A stretch of DNA of 64,000 bases, taken from assembly GCA_947579605.1 (NCBI GenBank), contig OX388313.1, forward strand, positions 27,779,214 to 27,843,213, given 5' to 3'. The stretch comes from Athripsodes cinereus (lineage: Eukaryota; Arthropoda; Insecta; Trichoptera; Leptoceridae). The notes beneath the pieces were generated by a model. The model was given only the letters and a program-made list of their open reading frames with translations. It did not search any database and was not told where the DNA came from. Shown one piece after another: positions 1-12,299 of this stretch; the stretch's first letter is position 1; every line of letters starts with the position of its first letter. The translations under genes were made by a program, and so were the position numbers.

Positions 1-240
1 CCGGGCCGACGGAACCCTTGATGACGGAAGAACAGCGCTCTTTTTGGCCAACTATCATTGGGCATTCTCAGAACATGTCCCAGCCAGGACCATCGTCTCT
101 CCTGTATTACGCTGTGCTTTGAAAACAAGTGTCTTAGAAGGATTTTGGATGTCAAATGGTATGAACATGTCACAAATGATGCTGTGCGCCGGCGCACCCG
201 GCAGAGATCTGTAATCTCTCATATTTTACAGGGGAGCCAA
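1..240 (-). mobile_element. 3' end of an RTE-like reverse transcriptase, truncated by the window edge
   Basis: Read on the minus strand, this segment encodes the C-terminal phrase ERRWSWLGHVLRMPND followed by a short tail. That phrase is typical of the region downstream of the reverse transcriptase in RTE-like non-LTR elements of insects. The same phrase and flanking DNA recur at 19160-19780, so this is a dispersed family. No catalytic domain is present here; the remainder of the element either lies outside the window or was never copied. Confidence 0.6.
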
Positions 241-416
241 ATAAAGGGGAATAAATGCATAATTTTATTATTTGTAATAACAGAATCACAAAACTGTTAA
301 CCTTTTCACATTATAATATGTAGAATGAAATAAGTGATACATTACAAAACGTTATAACTATATATAAAAAATATCATTAATTGTATCGACATTAACTTTG
401 AAACGCTGTAATTATG

Positions 417-539
417 AAATAAAATGAATATTTATTATTATTGTTTAGTGTTACTATTGAGTATGACTAATGCACGACCGGTTTCGCAGACTCTAAGTTC
501 TCATTAAACAATGATAATAAATAAATATTCATTTTATTT
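417..539. repeat. Small fold-back element with hammerhead-like core words
   Basis: Arms of roughly 31-34 bp (AAATAAAATGAATATTTATT and its complement) enclose a spacer. Read on the minus strand, the spacer contains GCGAAACCGGTCGTG. The layout (AT-rich arms, a GCGAAAC-type word, then AATAAA-like sequence) resembles the larger fold-back elements near 5.1, 14.0 and 59.7 kb. Confidence 0.5.
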
Positions 540-1889
540 GATTATATAACAAAAATGTTTTTTTTAAATCTGTAGATTCGACATTACATTTTGGGTGTGA
601 TGATAGCAATGATGATGATCAAGCAACATAATTTAAAATATAGCCAACCTGTGAGTCCTACTAAAGAAAACAAATATTCTTTGTCTCTTTTCCTCCTTTG
701 TAAATGTTGTAATGTATAATTTGTGATAAGATAGAAGAAATCTGCTGCATATCATCTCAAATGTTTTATAATTTATTTATTTTATTTTATTTATTATTTC
801 ATACACGGCACAATGTCATTAAACATATATAAAAAATTCACAAACAGTTTGATGCAATACAACAGCAATCTTTTTCAATTACAGTCACACACCCTTATCA
901 CGCATACATATACATGCAAATATACAATGCAGATATATATATAACTACATATAGCACTCACCAGTAAACAAACTTATTTTATAACACTTACAAACTATGC
1001 ACATCAAAGTAATAATGTTGCTATCCTACTCACACTTACCACCATCCGCATAAACAGACACCGGGTATAGAGAGGGACGGCGTTACAATCATAAAGTAGG
1101 CGGGCGCTTCAGCTCATCACGAAATAAACTCAAAAATACAGCTATTTCATATTTCGCAAATATACGTACATATAATGATTTATTTTTACACAAAAAGGAA
1201 AAGTGAGAAAGAACATTTATTTGTTAACTTGTAGCTTGTGGATAAAGCCACTGTCATTAAATTAACAATAAAAATAATATTACTATAATTCCTCTATATA
1301 CAATGTGTATCGTTATACAAGATTCATGTCTGAGTTTGGGACTAGCTCGATCTGTGTGAATTATCCATACGTATGCATTTATGGAAATGAATCTTAAAAT
1401 TATTTAAGTGTTTTAGATTTTTCAGGTGAATTTCAGTCCTCTCTGCCTGTCCTACAAGTTTGCTAATGTAGAATGAATGACATTATGTTTGTCTTAACCA
1501 TGAATAACCGGGTTATTTGGAAGAAATCGCTGTATACTATATTAGCTCATTATTATTTGTTATTAAACCTATTATTTTATTTATATAACTGCAAATATAC
1601 ATAATAATTTTTAACTTATATAATGTCTATGGAGCATGCATGTTGAGTATACGTAATGATCTGTTCTTTGTTAATTTTACAACCAAACGTTTAAAAGACC
1701 CAGGTTTATCATTAAATATAAATATATCACTGAATGAAAGAGTACAATAATAATTCAAGATGATTTGGCAATTTGTCGATGTTTGAAATGTTATATAGAA
1801 AAAATGTGAAAGATATACCTATAACAAATTGTATGATTGTGATTGATTGAAATAATGTGTGAAAGATAGGATATTCTTGCATTTGGTCC

Positions 1890-1925
1890 TCTCTGTCTAC
1901 CACACAAGGATGTGGTAGACAGAGA
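1890..1925. repeat. Short perfect hairpin
   Basis: TCTCTGTCTACCACA at 1890-1904 is exactly complementary to 1911-1925 with a 6-nt loop. The word TCTCTGTCTACC is also part of a dispersed repeat (for example near 43923), so this is probably a rearranged repeat end and not a regulatory structure. Confidence 0.55.
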
Positions 1926-2116
1926 ATAGAATGATAGATAAATAATATTTAAAAAACCCAGCTTTAAGCTCATTCTTACAATATGAAATTATTTTTAAAT
2001 AAGAGATAATATGTATGTGCAAACTATTCCACTGTAAATATAATACCTATGTTATTTTATGGAGTGTGCTAAATAGCGAAATATCAATTTATAAAATCGA
2101 AAAAACACTTTATTAG

Positions 2117-2195
2117 ATTGTGAAAGGTGTATGAGGTTGTATTTGGTTTTATAACAAAAACCCAGATATATCTTTTTAAAAAAAAAATCATATTT
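2117..2195 (+). repeat. SINE 3' tail fragment
   Basis: GTGAAAGGTGTATGAGGTTG followed by a TATAACAAAAACCCAGAT stretch matches the 3' portion of the tRNA-derived SINEs at 24262-24437 and 26935-27095. The tRNA-like head is missing. Confidence 0.6.
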
Positions 2196-3242
2196 AATCC
2201 TTTAATTAATATTTTTGATTTGTGAAAATAATTGTGCGGCTAAACCTAACCAACAAACATAGCAAACTGTATGAAATACTAACAATATTGTCCAAAGTGT
2301 GCATTCACCCTTCCAGTGTAAACAACTTTCTTTATTTATTTTTTTGCAATATAATATACAATTTTTGCATTAAAAATAATGTGTGTAATCTTGATTAATA
2401 AGTCTATTTTTTAAAGTAGAGTATATTATATTTAGTCATCCTGATCCTACAATAGGTTTTATTGTAACCCGCTACTTAAATATGAATCCTTACAGTGATT
2501 ATTTTATATAATTTACTCAACTCGTTTTGCCAGGAAAATAAAAAAAGAAGAAACATAGCTTATCCTCTGTAATACTACTATTTGTTAACTCACAATCCAT
2601 ACAATTGTGTCAGTGTTGACGTAATACAAAAAAATTGTTGCAGTTTGAGTTTAGTGTGACTTGAATTAAATATTTATGTGGATTTTGTTACGCGCTTGCA
2701 TGCATAAAAAAATCTACAGGTGTATCTTGTGTAATAACTTTCATACTCTAAGTTGTATTTATGTGAAACTAAATTATATGAGTGCTAAATATGTATTATG
2801 TGTAAAGATATATATTATCAAAATCTAATATTGAATTATGTGTATACATCATAATCATTTTTTAAAACAGTCCAAACTGTATTAAATAATATTTTTTACA
2901 TATCTAATTGTTTTATTTCTGTATTTATTGATACCCTTTGTAGATACACACATTCTTTTGACATTCAAATGGAAAGGACTTCAGAAGAAAGCTGAATACA
3001 CACCTGTTTCTTCTCTAAGTGTCCTATCGGGTCCCCCCGACGTTGACGACCACTTGGGAGAAATCCTTCCTGTTCCGGACAGCACGAAACAGCTCCTCCA
3101 CACCTCTCATCCCGGTCCACTCCTGAATGTTCTGGAGCCAGGAAAGCCGCCTTCTTCCAACCCCTCTACGGCCCTCAATCTTCCCTTCTATGATTAGCTT
3201 TAGGATGGCATATTTTTCTCCTCTCATTATATGACCAAAATA

Positions 3243-4172
3243 TTAGGTCCTTACATATGAAATTGGCGTTTCATATGGCAGAAATGAAAACGATTTTTTT
3301 TTATGAAACTATTTTTTTATTTAGTCAAAGTATGTACCATGGCTATCTATGCACTTTTGCCATCTCGAAGGTAGTTCATTGATTCCTTTACTAAAAAAAG
3401 TGTGTGAGCGAGAATCAATAAAATCTTTGAAGGCCGTTTGGACAGCCTCGTGAGAATTGAATTTTTTTCCTTGCATGAAGTTGTCCAAATTCCGAAAAAA
3501 ATGGTAATCAGTTGGAGCAAGGTCCGGGGAGTATGGTGGGTGTCGAAGACATTCCAGTCGCAGCTCCCGTAGTTTTGCGGTCGTCAAACGTGCCGTATGT
3601 GGTCGAGCGTTGTCCTGAAGCAGCAGTACCAATTCATGTGCTACCCATTTTTCAAGTTTTTTCACTTTTCCAATTTGTTTCAAGTGAATCAAAATGGTTT
3701 TATCACTCACACCGAAGCCTGCCGCTAACTCTGACGTGGTTTGCGATGGATCTGCTTCCACAATTGCTTTTAATTCTTCGTTATCAACTTGTCTCCGGCC
3801 GTCCACGAGGCTTGTTCTGTAGGTCAAAATTTCCAGAACGGAAACGTTGGAACCAATAACGTACCGTATTTTCTTTTGCAGTAGCTTCCCCATACGCATT
3901 GTTAATCCTACGAGCCGTTTCTGCAGCACTAGTGCCGAGGTGAAACTCATATTCGTAAATATAGCGATATTTTAAGTTCTCCATATTGTGAACAGAACGA
4001 TGTGAAAGAAAAACAAATGACGCGATAACAAATAAATTTCGTAATTCGAACACAGAAATACATGGTCTTAAATTTGAAATAAATTTGAATTTGGAATTCC
4101 TAGCCGAACGCCACATATTTTGAATCAAAGTTGCCAGTTCGCCAAACGCCAATTTCATATGTAAGGACCTAA
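3243..4172 (-). mobile_element. Internally deleted mariner transposon
   Basis: The two 29-bp terminal inverted repeats begin TTAGGTCCTTACATATGAAA and are perfect over all 29 positions. They are flanked by TA at 3241-3242 and 4173-4174, the standard mariner target duplication. The element is 930 bp, against about 1.3 kb for complete mariners, and its transposase reading frame is broken. Intact ends suggest it could have been moved in trans. Confidence 0.9.
3321..3984 (-). pseudogene. Mariner transposase remnant (frameshift plus internal deletion)
   Basis: The frame opens with MENLKYRYIYEYEFHLGTSA, a helix-turn-helix N-terminus of mariner transposase, and passes YWFQRFRSGNFDLQNK. It shifts frame near 3790 and continues with VDNEELKAIVEADPSQTTSE. 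After EKWVAHEL the sequence jumps directly to LLQDNARPHTA and then YSPDLAPTDYHFF. The block carrying the first catalytic aspartate of the DD34D triad is therefore missing, while the later two aspartates (in QDNARPH and SPDLAPTD) remain. The C-terminus ends in SRWQKCIDSHGTYFD and a stop. The product cannot be active. Confidence 0.85.
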
Positions 4173-4235
4173 TATGAAGTTTTACGGAGCTTGATTGTTG
4201 TGAACAATTCTCTATGAGCACACACCTGTTTGCTA

Positions 4236-7200
4236 GGAGTAAATGATGCTTTTAAAAATTGTCCATATATGTATATATTTGAGACAAAAAACAAAATGTT
4301 GACGTAATCGTATCTATACCATTACAATATTTCTTAAAATGATGAAGCCAATGCATTAACTGCATATAATGAACAAACAGTTTGTTTTTTCATGTCTTTG
4401 ATAAACATAACATTCCGGATGGGTGGCATACTGCATCAATGGTAAGTATCTTATATAAAATGATTTCCAAGTGCCTACTGTTAACAGACATGCTCGAAAA
4501 CTTGCAACAAAAGTGGGAGACCAATTATTGATCGAAATTGTTAACCTAGTATTATAAGACGTTTTAACGTGTTCAATTTAGCAATCAAGTTTGGCACCTT
4601 CCTTACATTGAATGTCTCAATTTGATCCTCAAACCGGAAGGCTTGTATTTTTATAACAGGCCCCTAACTGCTCCAATTATGGGTTATGCTGAGATAGATT
4701 GTAAATTGTGATGTAATTGGTCGATATAATTTATCAAAAATGCCAAAAAATAAAAGATTTTTTTATTAGAAACATTTTATTGGTAAAATTATAATATTAT
4801 CATTTATTACAATACCACCAGATAATTATTTTATTATACGAATGAACAAACAAATGAACCAATGTGGCTTCAGATATAAAACTAACATCATAATATTACA
4901 CATAATAATATATCATTATAGTTCAGATATTCTGTATCTCTCCTACTCACTGAATCTGTATAAACAGCAAGCAGACATATTATTTATAATACAATTTATC
5001 TATTTAACATATTATACTTCTGATGATCAAACTGACAAGATATTATCAAGAATTACAGAAATATGTACATAAAAAAGAGCATACTAAATTCTTTACAAAA
5101 AATAACAAATTTAATTAAAATGAATTTAAAAACACTGTATAATTTCCAAATTAAATTTATTCACCTCAAACGTTTTCGCCAAGGCTTCTACTTGGCATCA
5201 TCAGGAGGACTTCTCCTGATGATGCCAAGTAGAAGCCTTGGCGAAAACGTTTGAGGTGAATAAATTTAATTTGGAAATTATACAGTGTTTTTAAATTCAT
5301 TTTAATTATAATGAATTTCCAAAGTGTTAACACAAAAACATTTGATTTATTAATAACAAATTTATTTGCAAAAGAATGTTTTCCAATTTTAAATCATAAA
5401 CTGAGTCACATAATGTTTACATCACAAAAAAATAATTACAGAATGCTTTTTGGGAAATAAATACAAAACAAAATCTCATTTAATTCTCCTCTTAATGCTA
5501 TGATTATTATGTACCAATAAGATATATCAACATTTATTTTCAATAGTTTTCTGGACTAAGCATTTTACTTTTTTGCAAGGGAAGATAGAAAAATAAAAGG
5601 GCACAAACATTCATTTTAAATATTTACAAAAAATGTGAAAATGAATCGAGGGGGAATATTTGGATTATGTTTTAGCAATTTACTCCATATTTCATTCTTT
5701 TACAATATTATTACATATAAACATCTATTTTTATATTTCATCTTTAAAGTAGGTACTTTAACGCAGTTATGCAAAAAAAAAAATAATAAAAAGTTGCAAA
5801 ATGAAATTCTATTTTCATAAATTTCTTTATAATGTAACACATAAAATTATGAGGATAATATCTGAAAATATAATTTCTAATAGCCGCATTTCATATCTTA
5901 GATGATAAAAGTTAGTAAACAAAGATTATTGTAAAAAGATGTTTTGTTATTGATAAGAAATATATTGGTTGAACTCAATACAATAGCTATAGACCTTTTT
6001 ATAACAATATTCGGTTACCAACCAAACATTATTGTAAACAGGCACTCTGTTATTGGTACAGAATATATTGATAGTCAATACAAAAGCGATGGACCTTTTT
6101 ACAAAAATGTTTTAATACCAATTGAGGTTTGTATCAACTGTGATAGGCAACACGGATACTAATCATAATTATTTCTAGGCAAATGTTCGCTCATAGCACA
6201 AATTAAAAACTATATAAAAAGTGATGCATCAAAAGCATACAAAGTGTGTGTCAATTTACATTCTCTGGTGGAGTGAAAAATATAATAACATTATATTATC
6301 GTCGTTGCATATTTCAAATGAAGCATGTGCGAATATTTTTATTTAAGCATGCTCTGAAACAACTGTTCTGTTAACTTTTTATTATCTTGTGATATTATTA
6401 TTCTAAAAATATTAAATTTTAATACATGACATTAGGAATAATTTTTTTAAATGTTTTTTTTATGTCATAAAATTTTATTTGAGAAACGTAAAAAAAAAAA
6501 TTTCACATGCAATGCAATTTGAATACGCAACGACGACGTTACTACTATATTAAAATCTAAATTCTTCAAGAACACCGGAAAAGGTTTTTGTTTATTTGTA
6601 TTTACAAAGCTGACTTTAATAATATTACTATTATTAATGATGAATTTACAATACATAATATCATTATAAACCACTGGGAGGCAGAATACACATAATAACA
6701 TCGCTTTTCATCTTTTCATTTTATTTATTGATGATGATATTTAAATATAATTATTATATGGGCAGAACTGGACTTACAATTAACAGATTAAGGAGTTTAT
6801 TAACTTGCATTAAAAATGTGATTTAGATTTTAAGTTAATTTCAACTTTAACAAAAATATCTGTTAAATTAAATCTTTTATTTTTTCTGGAAAAGGGGTCC
6901 CCCAGGGATCTTTCAAAGAACTGGTATCCGTCACAGATACTAATTTATTGACAAAGCATAAATGTTCCTTTTATAGTGATTATCGACTTTTTCGTGCTGG
7001 GGAATATTTTTATTTTTCAGCTCCTTGAATTAACTGTAACTTGGGATACATATCAAAAAAAAAAATTATGAGTTATGAAATTATTTATTTTGTTAACGGT
7101 TACGTGAGTTATTTCTTTTTATTAATGTGCCCAGCTCTGGATAATAGGCATTAAATTTTCGTAATATTCTAATTCACAATAAAAATAATATATCATTATT

Positions 7201-9913
7201 TTAATCCAAACAAACAAACAGTCCAACGGGAGTCATATTATATATCTCAGTTGATAACAATGATAAGTGACAGATGGTAATCGGCTATTTTTGTTAAAAG
7301 GTTTAATGCTATTGCATCGACTACCAATATAATCTGCATCAAAAGCAACACCTTTTTTACAAAAAACATCAGTTACCAGCTAAAGTTAGTTATCATCTAA
7401 GATACACCATAACGTGACAGATAGAATTTTTTAATTATCGATAATTATCAGTAAGAAAAACTTATTCGTGAACAGAAAGTGCTCAGTGTCCAATTTGTAG
7501 TAAGAATATCAATTCCACTATAGTCCTATTCGTCTATCACTATTTAAAATACAGAATTTAATAAATATCCAATCAACAATCTGTAGCCATACTAAATACT
7601 TCAGACAACAGTAGGTGTAGGACTTGTTAACTGATTATTGTTATAAACAGTGTATTGACTGTCAATTTATTATTTCATATAACAATTACATACCATTTTT
7701 ACAAAAATAATAAACATACCAACTAAAAATTGCTGTAAATTGAGAAACCAGTTACAGAAACAGTTAGTCCACTGGTTACCCCACTTGTGGGAATGTCTGA
7801 TGGAAAAGATAGATAAAAAAATCCACAAAAACACAAGTTGATTTAACACATATTTTTTATAATTTAAAATATTGACAACCCTAGCCACATGTGGATATTC
7901 TTTGAAGACAAATTAATGATAAAAGAAAATAACATTTTATCAAATGTACAGTAATTAATGACTTAAATTAATTCATATACAACAACATTGGAAATATGTC
8001 AAGATAAATGACATTGCACTTTACCAAATTGATATTACTGTGTGTGTTGCATTCATAATAATGAAATTAAATCATATTTTTTTCATCATTTGAAAATCAT
8101 TAACTAGAATAAATTAAGGGTACACAGAAAAAATAAACAAAGGAGTTAGTCATCAGTAGTTTTAGGAAAAAAATATTTTCAATTTACAAACACCATAGTA
8201 AATATAGGCAGCTATCATATGTTACAAAGCATTTTGACAATCACCTATGCATTTTTCTTTTTCCACTTTTAATATACTATGATGGTGTAAACTATAAATA
8301 AACTGATAATACCTGTAAATTGGCATGTTTTTACTATTTTGCAAAGATACTGACTTATCATGTTCTTTCTGTGTCCTTTCAACCGTAATAAATTGTCTAA
8401 GAACAATATTAAACAATGATATAATAATGAATTGCGCGTCAGTCGTTGAATAACACACTGAATTTATTGATTGAGTTTACAATTTTGTAAAACTCCATTA
8501 GTTTGTTCTCCATTACATTAATTTGACAATGATTTTGTAAGTCGAAACGAGGTTAATGTATAATTTAATGTTTTCTTCCTTATATAAACACTGAATTTGA
8601 TAAAAAGAACAAAGTTTTCTCCCAAATACCAGTTTTTTTCCTGAGATAGAAATTCTTCATCTTTTTATATAATCGGTACAATAATTTCCTATTTATTCAT
8701 AAATTCTTAGGATATTATCTGAACTAAAGACAAAGAATTATCTCGAGAAAGAAATTGAATAGTTAAGAAAAGACTTGATTTTATCAATACCGTTAAGAAT
8801 GAATTAACAAACTCCAAACGATTTCACACATTATTGTAGAAACTATTTTAATATGTTGATTCTTTTAAAATTGAAGAGGAAACAATTTGATGTAATAATC
8901 ATGAAAATTATTAAAACAAATACTTTTATAGTTAGTTCTATATAGTGAAGAAGACAAAACCAATCACACATCATCTGTGAGTTGTGCCCAAATCCAGTAA
9001 TACAATAAAAAAAAATGTAAATATGATAAAGATTAAGCTATTTCACATTTCCAGTGCTAGGCAACAGTTGAAGAAATGAGAAAAAGATGTTTTAATTTAA
9101 CCTATAATGTTTTCCTGTTTGGAAATGAAACAATATATTATTTTAATCATAATTTATAATATATAACATTATAACATCACACTATTTTCAAATAAAAAAG
9201 ATATAATAATAATAATAGTACATTAATAATAAAAATCATAGAACTAAAAAAAAGTAGTTTTTTTTAATTAATCATATAATTCTATTATTTAAACCTAACA
9301 AGCTCTTGTGTGCCACAAGTGTAACAAGAGAAATATTAAAAAGGGAGAGGTCGGAGACAAAACAAAACTTGCTTCATCACAAACCACAAAATAAATTTAA
9401 CCATACATTTATATTAATAGAAATTAAAACATGAATATTTATGCAAAACATTTCAATTCACATTTTAGGTCTTGTTTGAATGAATCCGATAATTATTACA
9501 AGTTGGTGTAAAACAATTTATCTGATATTTGTGAAATATTAATTAACTAAAAAATGCACCAATTTTCGGTAAATTTAAATGCAAATTTTTACTATGGACT
9601 ATTTTTAAGCAATATTCAAAAGGAAATAATATATTTGACAGTAATTAATATCTACATGTTCCTATTATTGTGCAAAGACAATGACAGAGTTGTTGACAAT
9701 TCAGATGAAATGACAGTATATAATATAAAATCTCAAAACTAATTAGCAAGAGTGATGATATAATATGGTCAGTGTTTGTCTTGTCACCCCTCCCTGCATG
9801 TGGTGGTTGTATTACATTACAGTGTATGTGTATGTATATGTGGTAGATACAGTCACTCCTCTCTCTCATGCAGTACAATAAGATATTTACATTTAGACAG
9901 CAACCAAGCGACT
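4236..9913. other. AT-rich intergenic DNA, gene-poor
   Basis: Apart from the perfect palindrome at 5112-5308 and some degenerate repeats, no gene was recognised. The repeats include related stretches near 5944-6160, 7300-7420 and 7620-7740, and a CTGGTTACCCCACTTGTGGG repeat near 7770. The part next to 9914 probably includes the RAD23 3' untranslated region. Open frames of 60-90 codons here look like chance. Confidence 0.5.
5112..5308. repeat. Perfect 197-bp palindrome with hammerhead-like core
   Basis: Left arm 5112-5207 and right arm 5213-5308 are exact reverse complements over 96 bp, with a 5-nt loop. The arm contains AAAAACACTGTATAATTTCC and ends toward the loop in CTGATGATGCCAAG, a spacer, then CTTGGCGAAAACG. 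CTGATGA, a 6-bp GCCAAG/CTTGGC stem and GAAA are the order of conserved elements in a hammerhead ribozyme, although one extra T follows CTGATGA. Such cores occur in Penelope-like retroelements; assignment to that group is inference. Confidence 0.75.
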
Positions 9914-10906
9914 CTAATCAAATGTCTGGGACAAGAGGAAGTTAGCTGCCAAGTTTTCATTCTTCTCACATGCAAAGTACGCTTGTATTACCATATCCTC
10001 TGGGAATCCCAGGGCTTTGAGACGTTCTATGGCTTCTTTATCTTGGGCTGAGATACGCAGAGGCTCTCCTTGCATGAGAGGCTGTGAGGGAGGTGCCGCA
10101 GGGGCCGCCGCTCCGGACACTTGACTGGGCTGTGCAGGCTCATTCAGCATACGTACAAAAGCCTGCTGGTGTTGTGAGATAGCTTGCAGCAAAGCGGGAT
10201 TAGTCTGTCCTATCTGCTGCAGAATAGTGTTGAGCAGAGAGGGATCCTGCTGAATAATGGCTCGCATTTGTTGGAATTGAGGCTGTCCACGCAGAAAACC
10301 TAACGGATCATCATCATCATCTTCTGCCTCCGCTTCCCCTTCAGCTAATAGCTCTTCTGGTATACCAGTAACTAGATATTCTACTGCTCTCTCACTATTA
10401 TCAAAAGATGCTCGCAATGCTTGTTCCACTTGCGGTCTGCTGTACCCCATATCCATGAGAGATCGCACTCTCTCCTCGTGTTCCTGTTCTACAGAACTGG
10501 GCACAACTACTTCTCCCACTGGTACTGTTGCAGCCACTGGTTCTGGAGCTGCAGCGGGGGCACTTTCTTCGGGAGCTGGAGGCGGCGCTGCAGCGACGGG
10601 CGCGGGAGCCGCTGGTACAGCCTCAGTCGCAGGTGCTGGATTTGAACTGGCGGCTTCTGTTGCTGTTTCTGTCCACTTCGGTTTTGTTACCATCACCACT
10701 ATAAACTTCTTCTCGTCTATGTTGTAGGTATTAATAATATTATCATCGGTAAGAATTTTTCCGGCATATATCAGCCTTTGGTTGTCCGCGGGATAATCCT
10801 TGCCCTTCTCACTTTCTATTTTTTGTTTTAAAGCTTTGACGGTTTCGCTTCCGTCAATCTCTATTTGAAAGGTTTGCTGTTGTAAGTTTTTAAATGTAAT
10901 TAACAT
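9914..10906 (-). CDS. RAD23: UV excision repair protein RAD23
   Basis: An intact, intronless 330-residue protein. An N-terminal ubiquitin-like domain (about 1-75, [20 protein letters not shown]) is followed by an Ala/Pro-rich linker (about 85-130). Next come UBA1 (about 143-182, with MGY near 153-155), an XPC/Rad4-binding STI1-like domain (about 201-256, [16 protein letters not shown]) and UBA2 (about 286-328, LGF near 299). This is the complete RAD23 order. In the family, the UBL docks on the proteasome, the UBAs bind ubiquitin chains, and the central domain stabilises XPC in global genome repair; it acts in nucleus and cytosol. The length is slightly short for animals. The start is the only ATG placing the UBL at the terminus. 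It lies head-to-head with the LANCL gene. The lack of introns is unusual beside intron-rich neighbours and could mean a retrocopy that kept its frame. Confidence 0.95.
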   Translation of the reverse strand: MLITFKNLQQQTFQIEIDGSETVKALKQKIESEKGKDYPADNQRLIYAGKILTDDNIINTYNIDEKKFIVVMVTKPKWTETATEAASSNPAPATEAVPAAPAPVAAAPPPAPEESAPAAAPEPVAATVPVGEVVVPSSVEQEHEERVRSLMDMGYSRPQVEQALRASFDNSERAVEYLVTGIPEELLAEGEAEAEDDDDDPLGFLRGQPQFQQMRAIIQQDPSLLNTILQQIGQTNPALLQAISQHQQAFVRMLNEPAQPSQVSGAAAPAAPPSQPLMQGEPLRISAQDKEAIERLKALGFPEDMVIQAYFACEKNENLAANFLLSQTFD

Positions 10907-12299
10907 TTTGGAGTTTATTAATTATCACCAACCTAAAAAAACACAGTCCGACACAAAGAATCCCGTATATTAGCGCAATATGCGATGAAAATTATTTATC
11001 CGACGTCCACTGACTCAACAAAACTGTCCAGTAAACATAACCTCAATGTAAATTTTATTGCCAACTTGACCAAATTCATTCTCAATTCACATTCACTCCC
11101 ATACAAGCCGTCAAATATGTATGATTGTCTATGGTATGAGTCGTTTCTTTATAAAATTTCTTTCGAAAACACGTGCGGCCTTCATTAAAATTCAACCTCA
11201 AACATGAAAAGACACTCAAAAAATATTTACAAAAAGATATTAATTACTAAATTATAATAATTCATAAATGCTGTAACATTAACAACCCGTGAATATTGAA
11301 ATGTAGACACTAAAACATTATTCATGTCTATGGTTTTGAACGCCACTTTAAAATGTTACCCCTTACAATGAAAGCTATGGTTCCTTATAACTCGCCAATA
11401 CCTTTCTCCGATTATTTAATTATCATAAAATATTATTTTTAATACCTAAAAAATTTACATTTTAGAATCTAGAGCAAGATATTTGAGAAGATGTTGTTAA
11501 ATTTCTTTTATATTATTAAAATATTAGTCTTTTTTAAAGGTTTGTTTAAAGTTTCCAAATATTTTACTTCAATACTTCAATAAAATATTTCAATTAAAAA
11601 CAAATAATATATTATATTATTTGTTTTTGATTGAAATATTTTATTTGCAAAAATACAAAACTACATAAAAACATTTACCGGAACTTTTTCACATTTCCTG
11701 GACATATGCCTAAACTTTGATATTTTTAAATGTATATACATACGTAAATATAGAGTGTTATAAATATGAATAAAAATCCGGTCGACGAGTTTCGTGGATT
11801 TTTTAGCACAAAATTGATATTTTTTACATTACACGTTTCGAGCATCAATTTTTTATGTTTGACTAATAGTAAGCCAGATTATGTCTGGCGTTATTTTGTG
11901 CTACAGGATTGTGTACGGCAAATAAAAATAATTAATTTTGTGCCCATAAAATCATGTGAAATTATGCAATTTTGCAATATATACAAGTACAAAATCCATG
12001 CATTTTGATACGTCCAGCTTATCTGAAGTTTTATACATTTACCATGTGTATTTGCGGAACTTAAAAAAAAATATGTAATCTTTAAAAAGTGAATCGGTAT
12101 AATATATTATATTATAATGCAATATGTTTAGAAAACTTTAGAATTATTGGCATTTTGTTTATTATAGTAGCTAACACCGAGACTATATGTCAAAGTGAGA
12201 TGTCTATTGTCTATTTTGCCGACATATTTGCGGGAGATTGGAAGACGCGTTGTTTACGTATTGGGAAATAAAAGACATTCGACGAATATTTTGCCCGCA
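10907..12299. promoter_or_regulatory. Divergent intergenic region between RAD23 and LANCL
   Basis: The two start codons face away from each other across 1.4 kb, so both promoters should lie here. The stretch is AT-rich, contains the palindrome at 11579-11645, and shows no clear TATA box or other motif I can assign. Coding potential was not seen. Confidence 0.45.
11579..11645. repeat. 67-bp near-perfect AT-rich palindrome
   Basis: The left half, AATAAAATATTTCAATTAAA onward, is complementary to the right half around 11612 with a single mismatch. It lies between two divergent genes. It may be a solo hairpin element; no target duplication was identified. Confidence 0.6.

Larger units (their letters stand above)
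241..2987. other. AT-rich intergenic DNA without a recognisable gene
   Basis: No coding stretch with splice sites or recognisable motifs was seen. It holds a small inverted repeat (417-539), a 15-bp-stem hairpin (1890-1925) and a SINE tail (2117-2195). Short open frames here have no codon or motif support. Confidence 0.6.
2988..4235 (-). mobile_element. RTE-like reverse transcriptase 3' fragment, split by a mariner
   Basis: On the minus strand the left piece (2988-3242) reads YFGHIMRGEKYAI, then EGKIEGRRGVGRRR and a stop. The right piece (4173-4235) reads RELFTTIKLRKTSY in the same frame. Removing the mariner at 3243-4172 together with one TA joins the two pieces into one continuous C-terminal region. 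A second copy of this family is at 56221-56454. It is a dead 5'-truncated insertion that predates the mariner. Confidence 0.65.

Noticed and set aside
5112..5308. Rho-independent-type terminator hairpin
   Set aside because: This is eukaryotic DNA, the arms are 96 bp long, and sister elements show that it is a mobile fold-back.
10455..10727. Plus-strand 90-codon Ala/Gly-rich frame
   Set aside because: It is the antisense of the RAD23 linker region.
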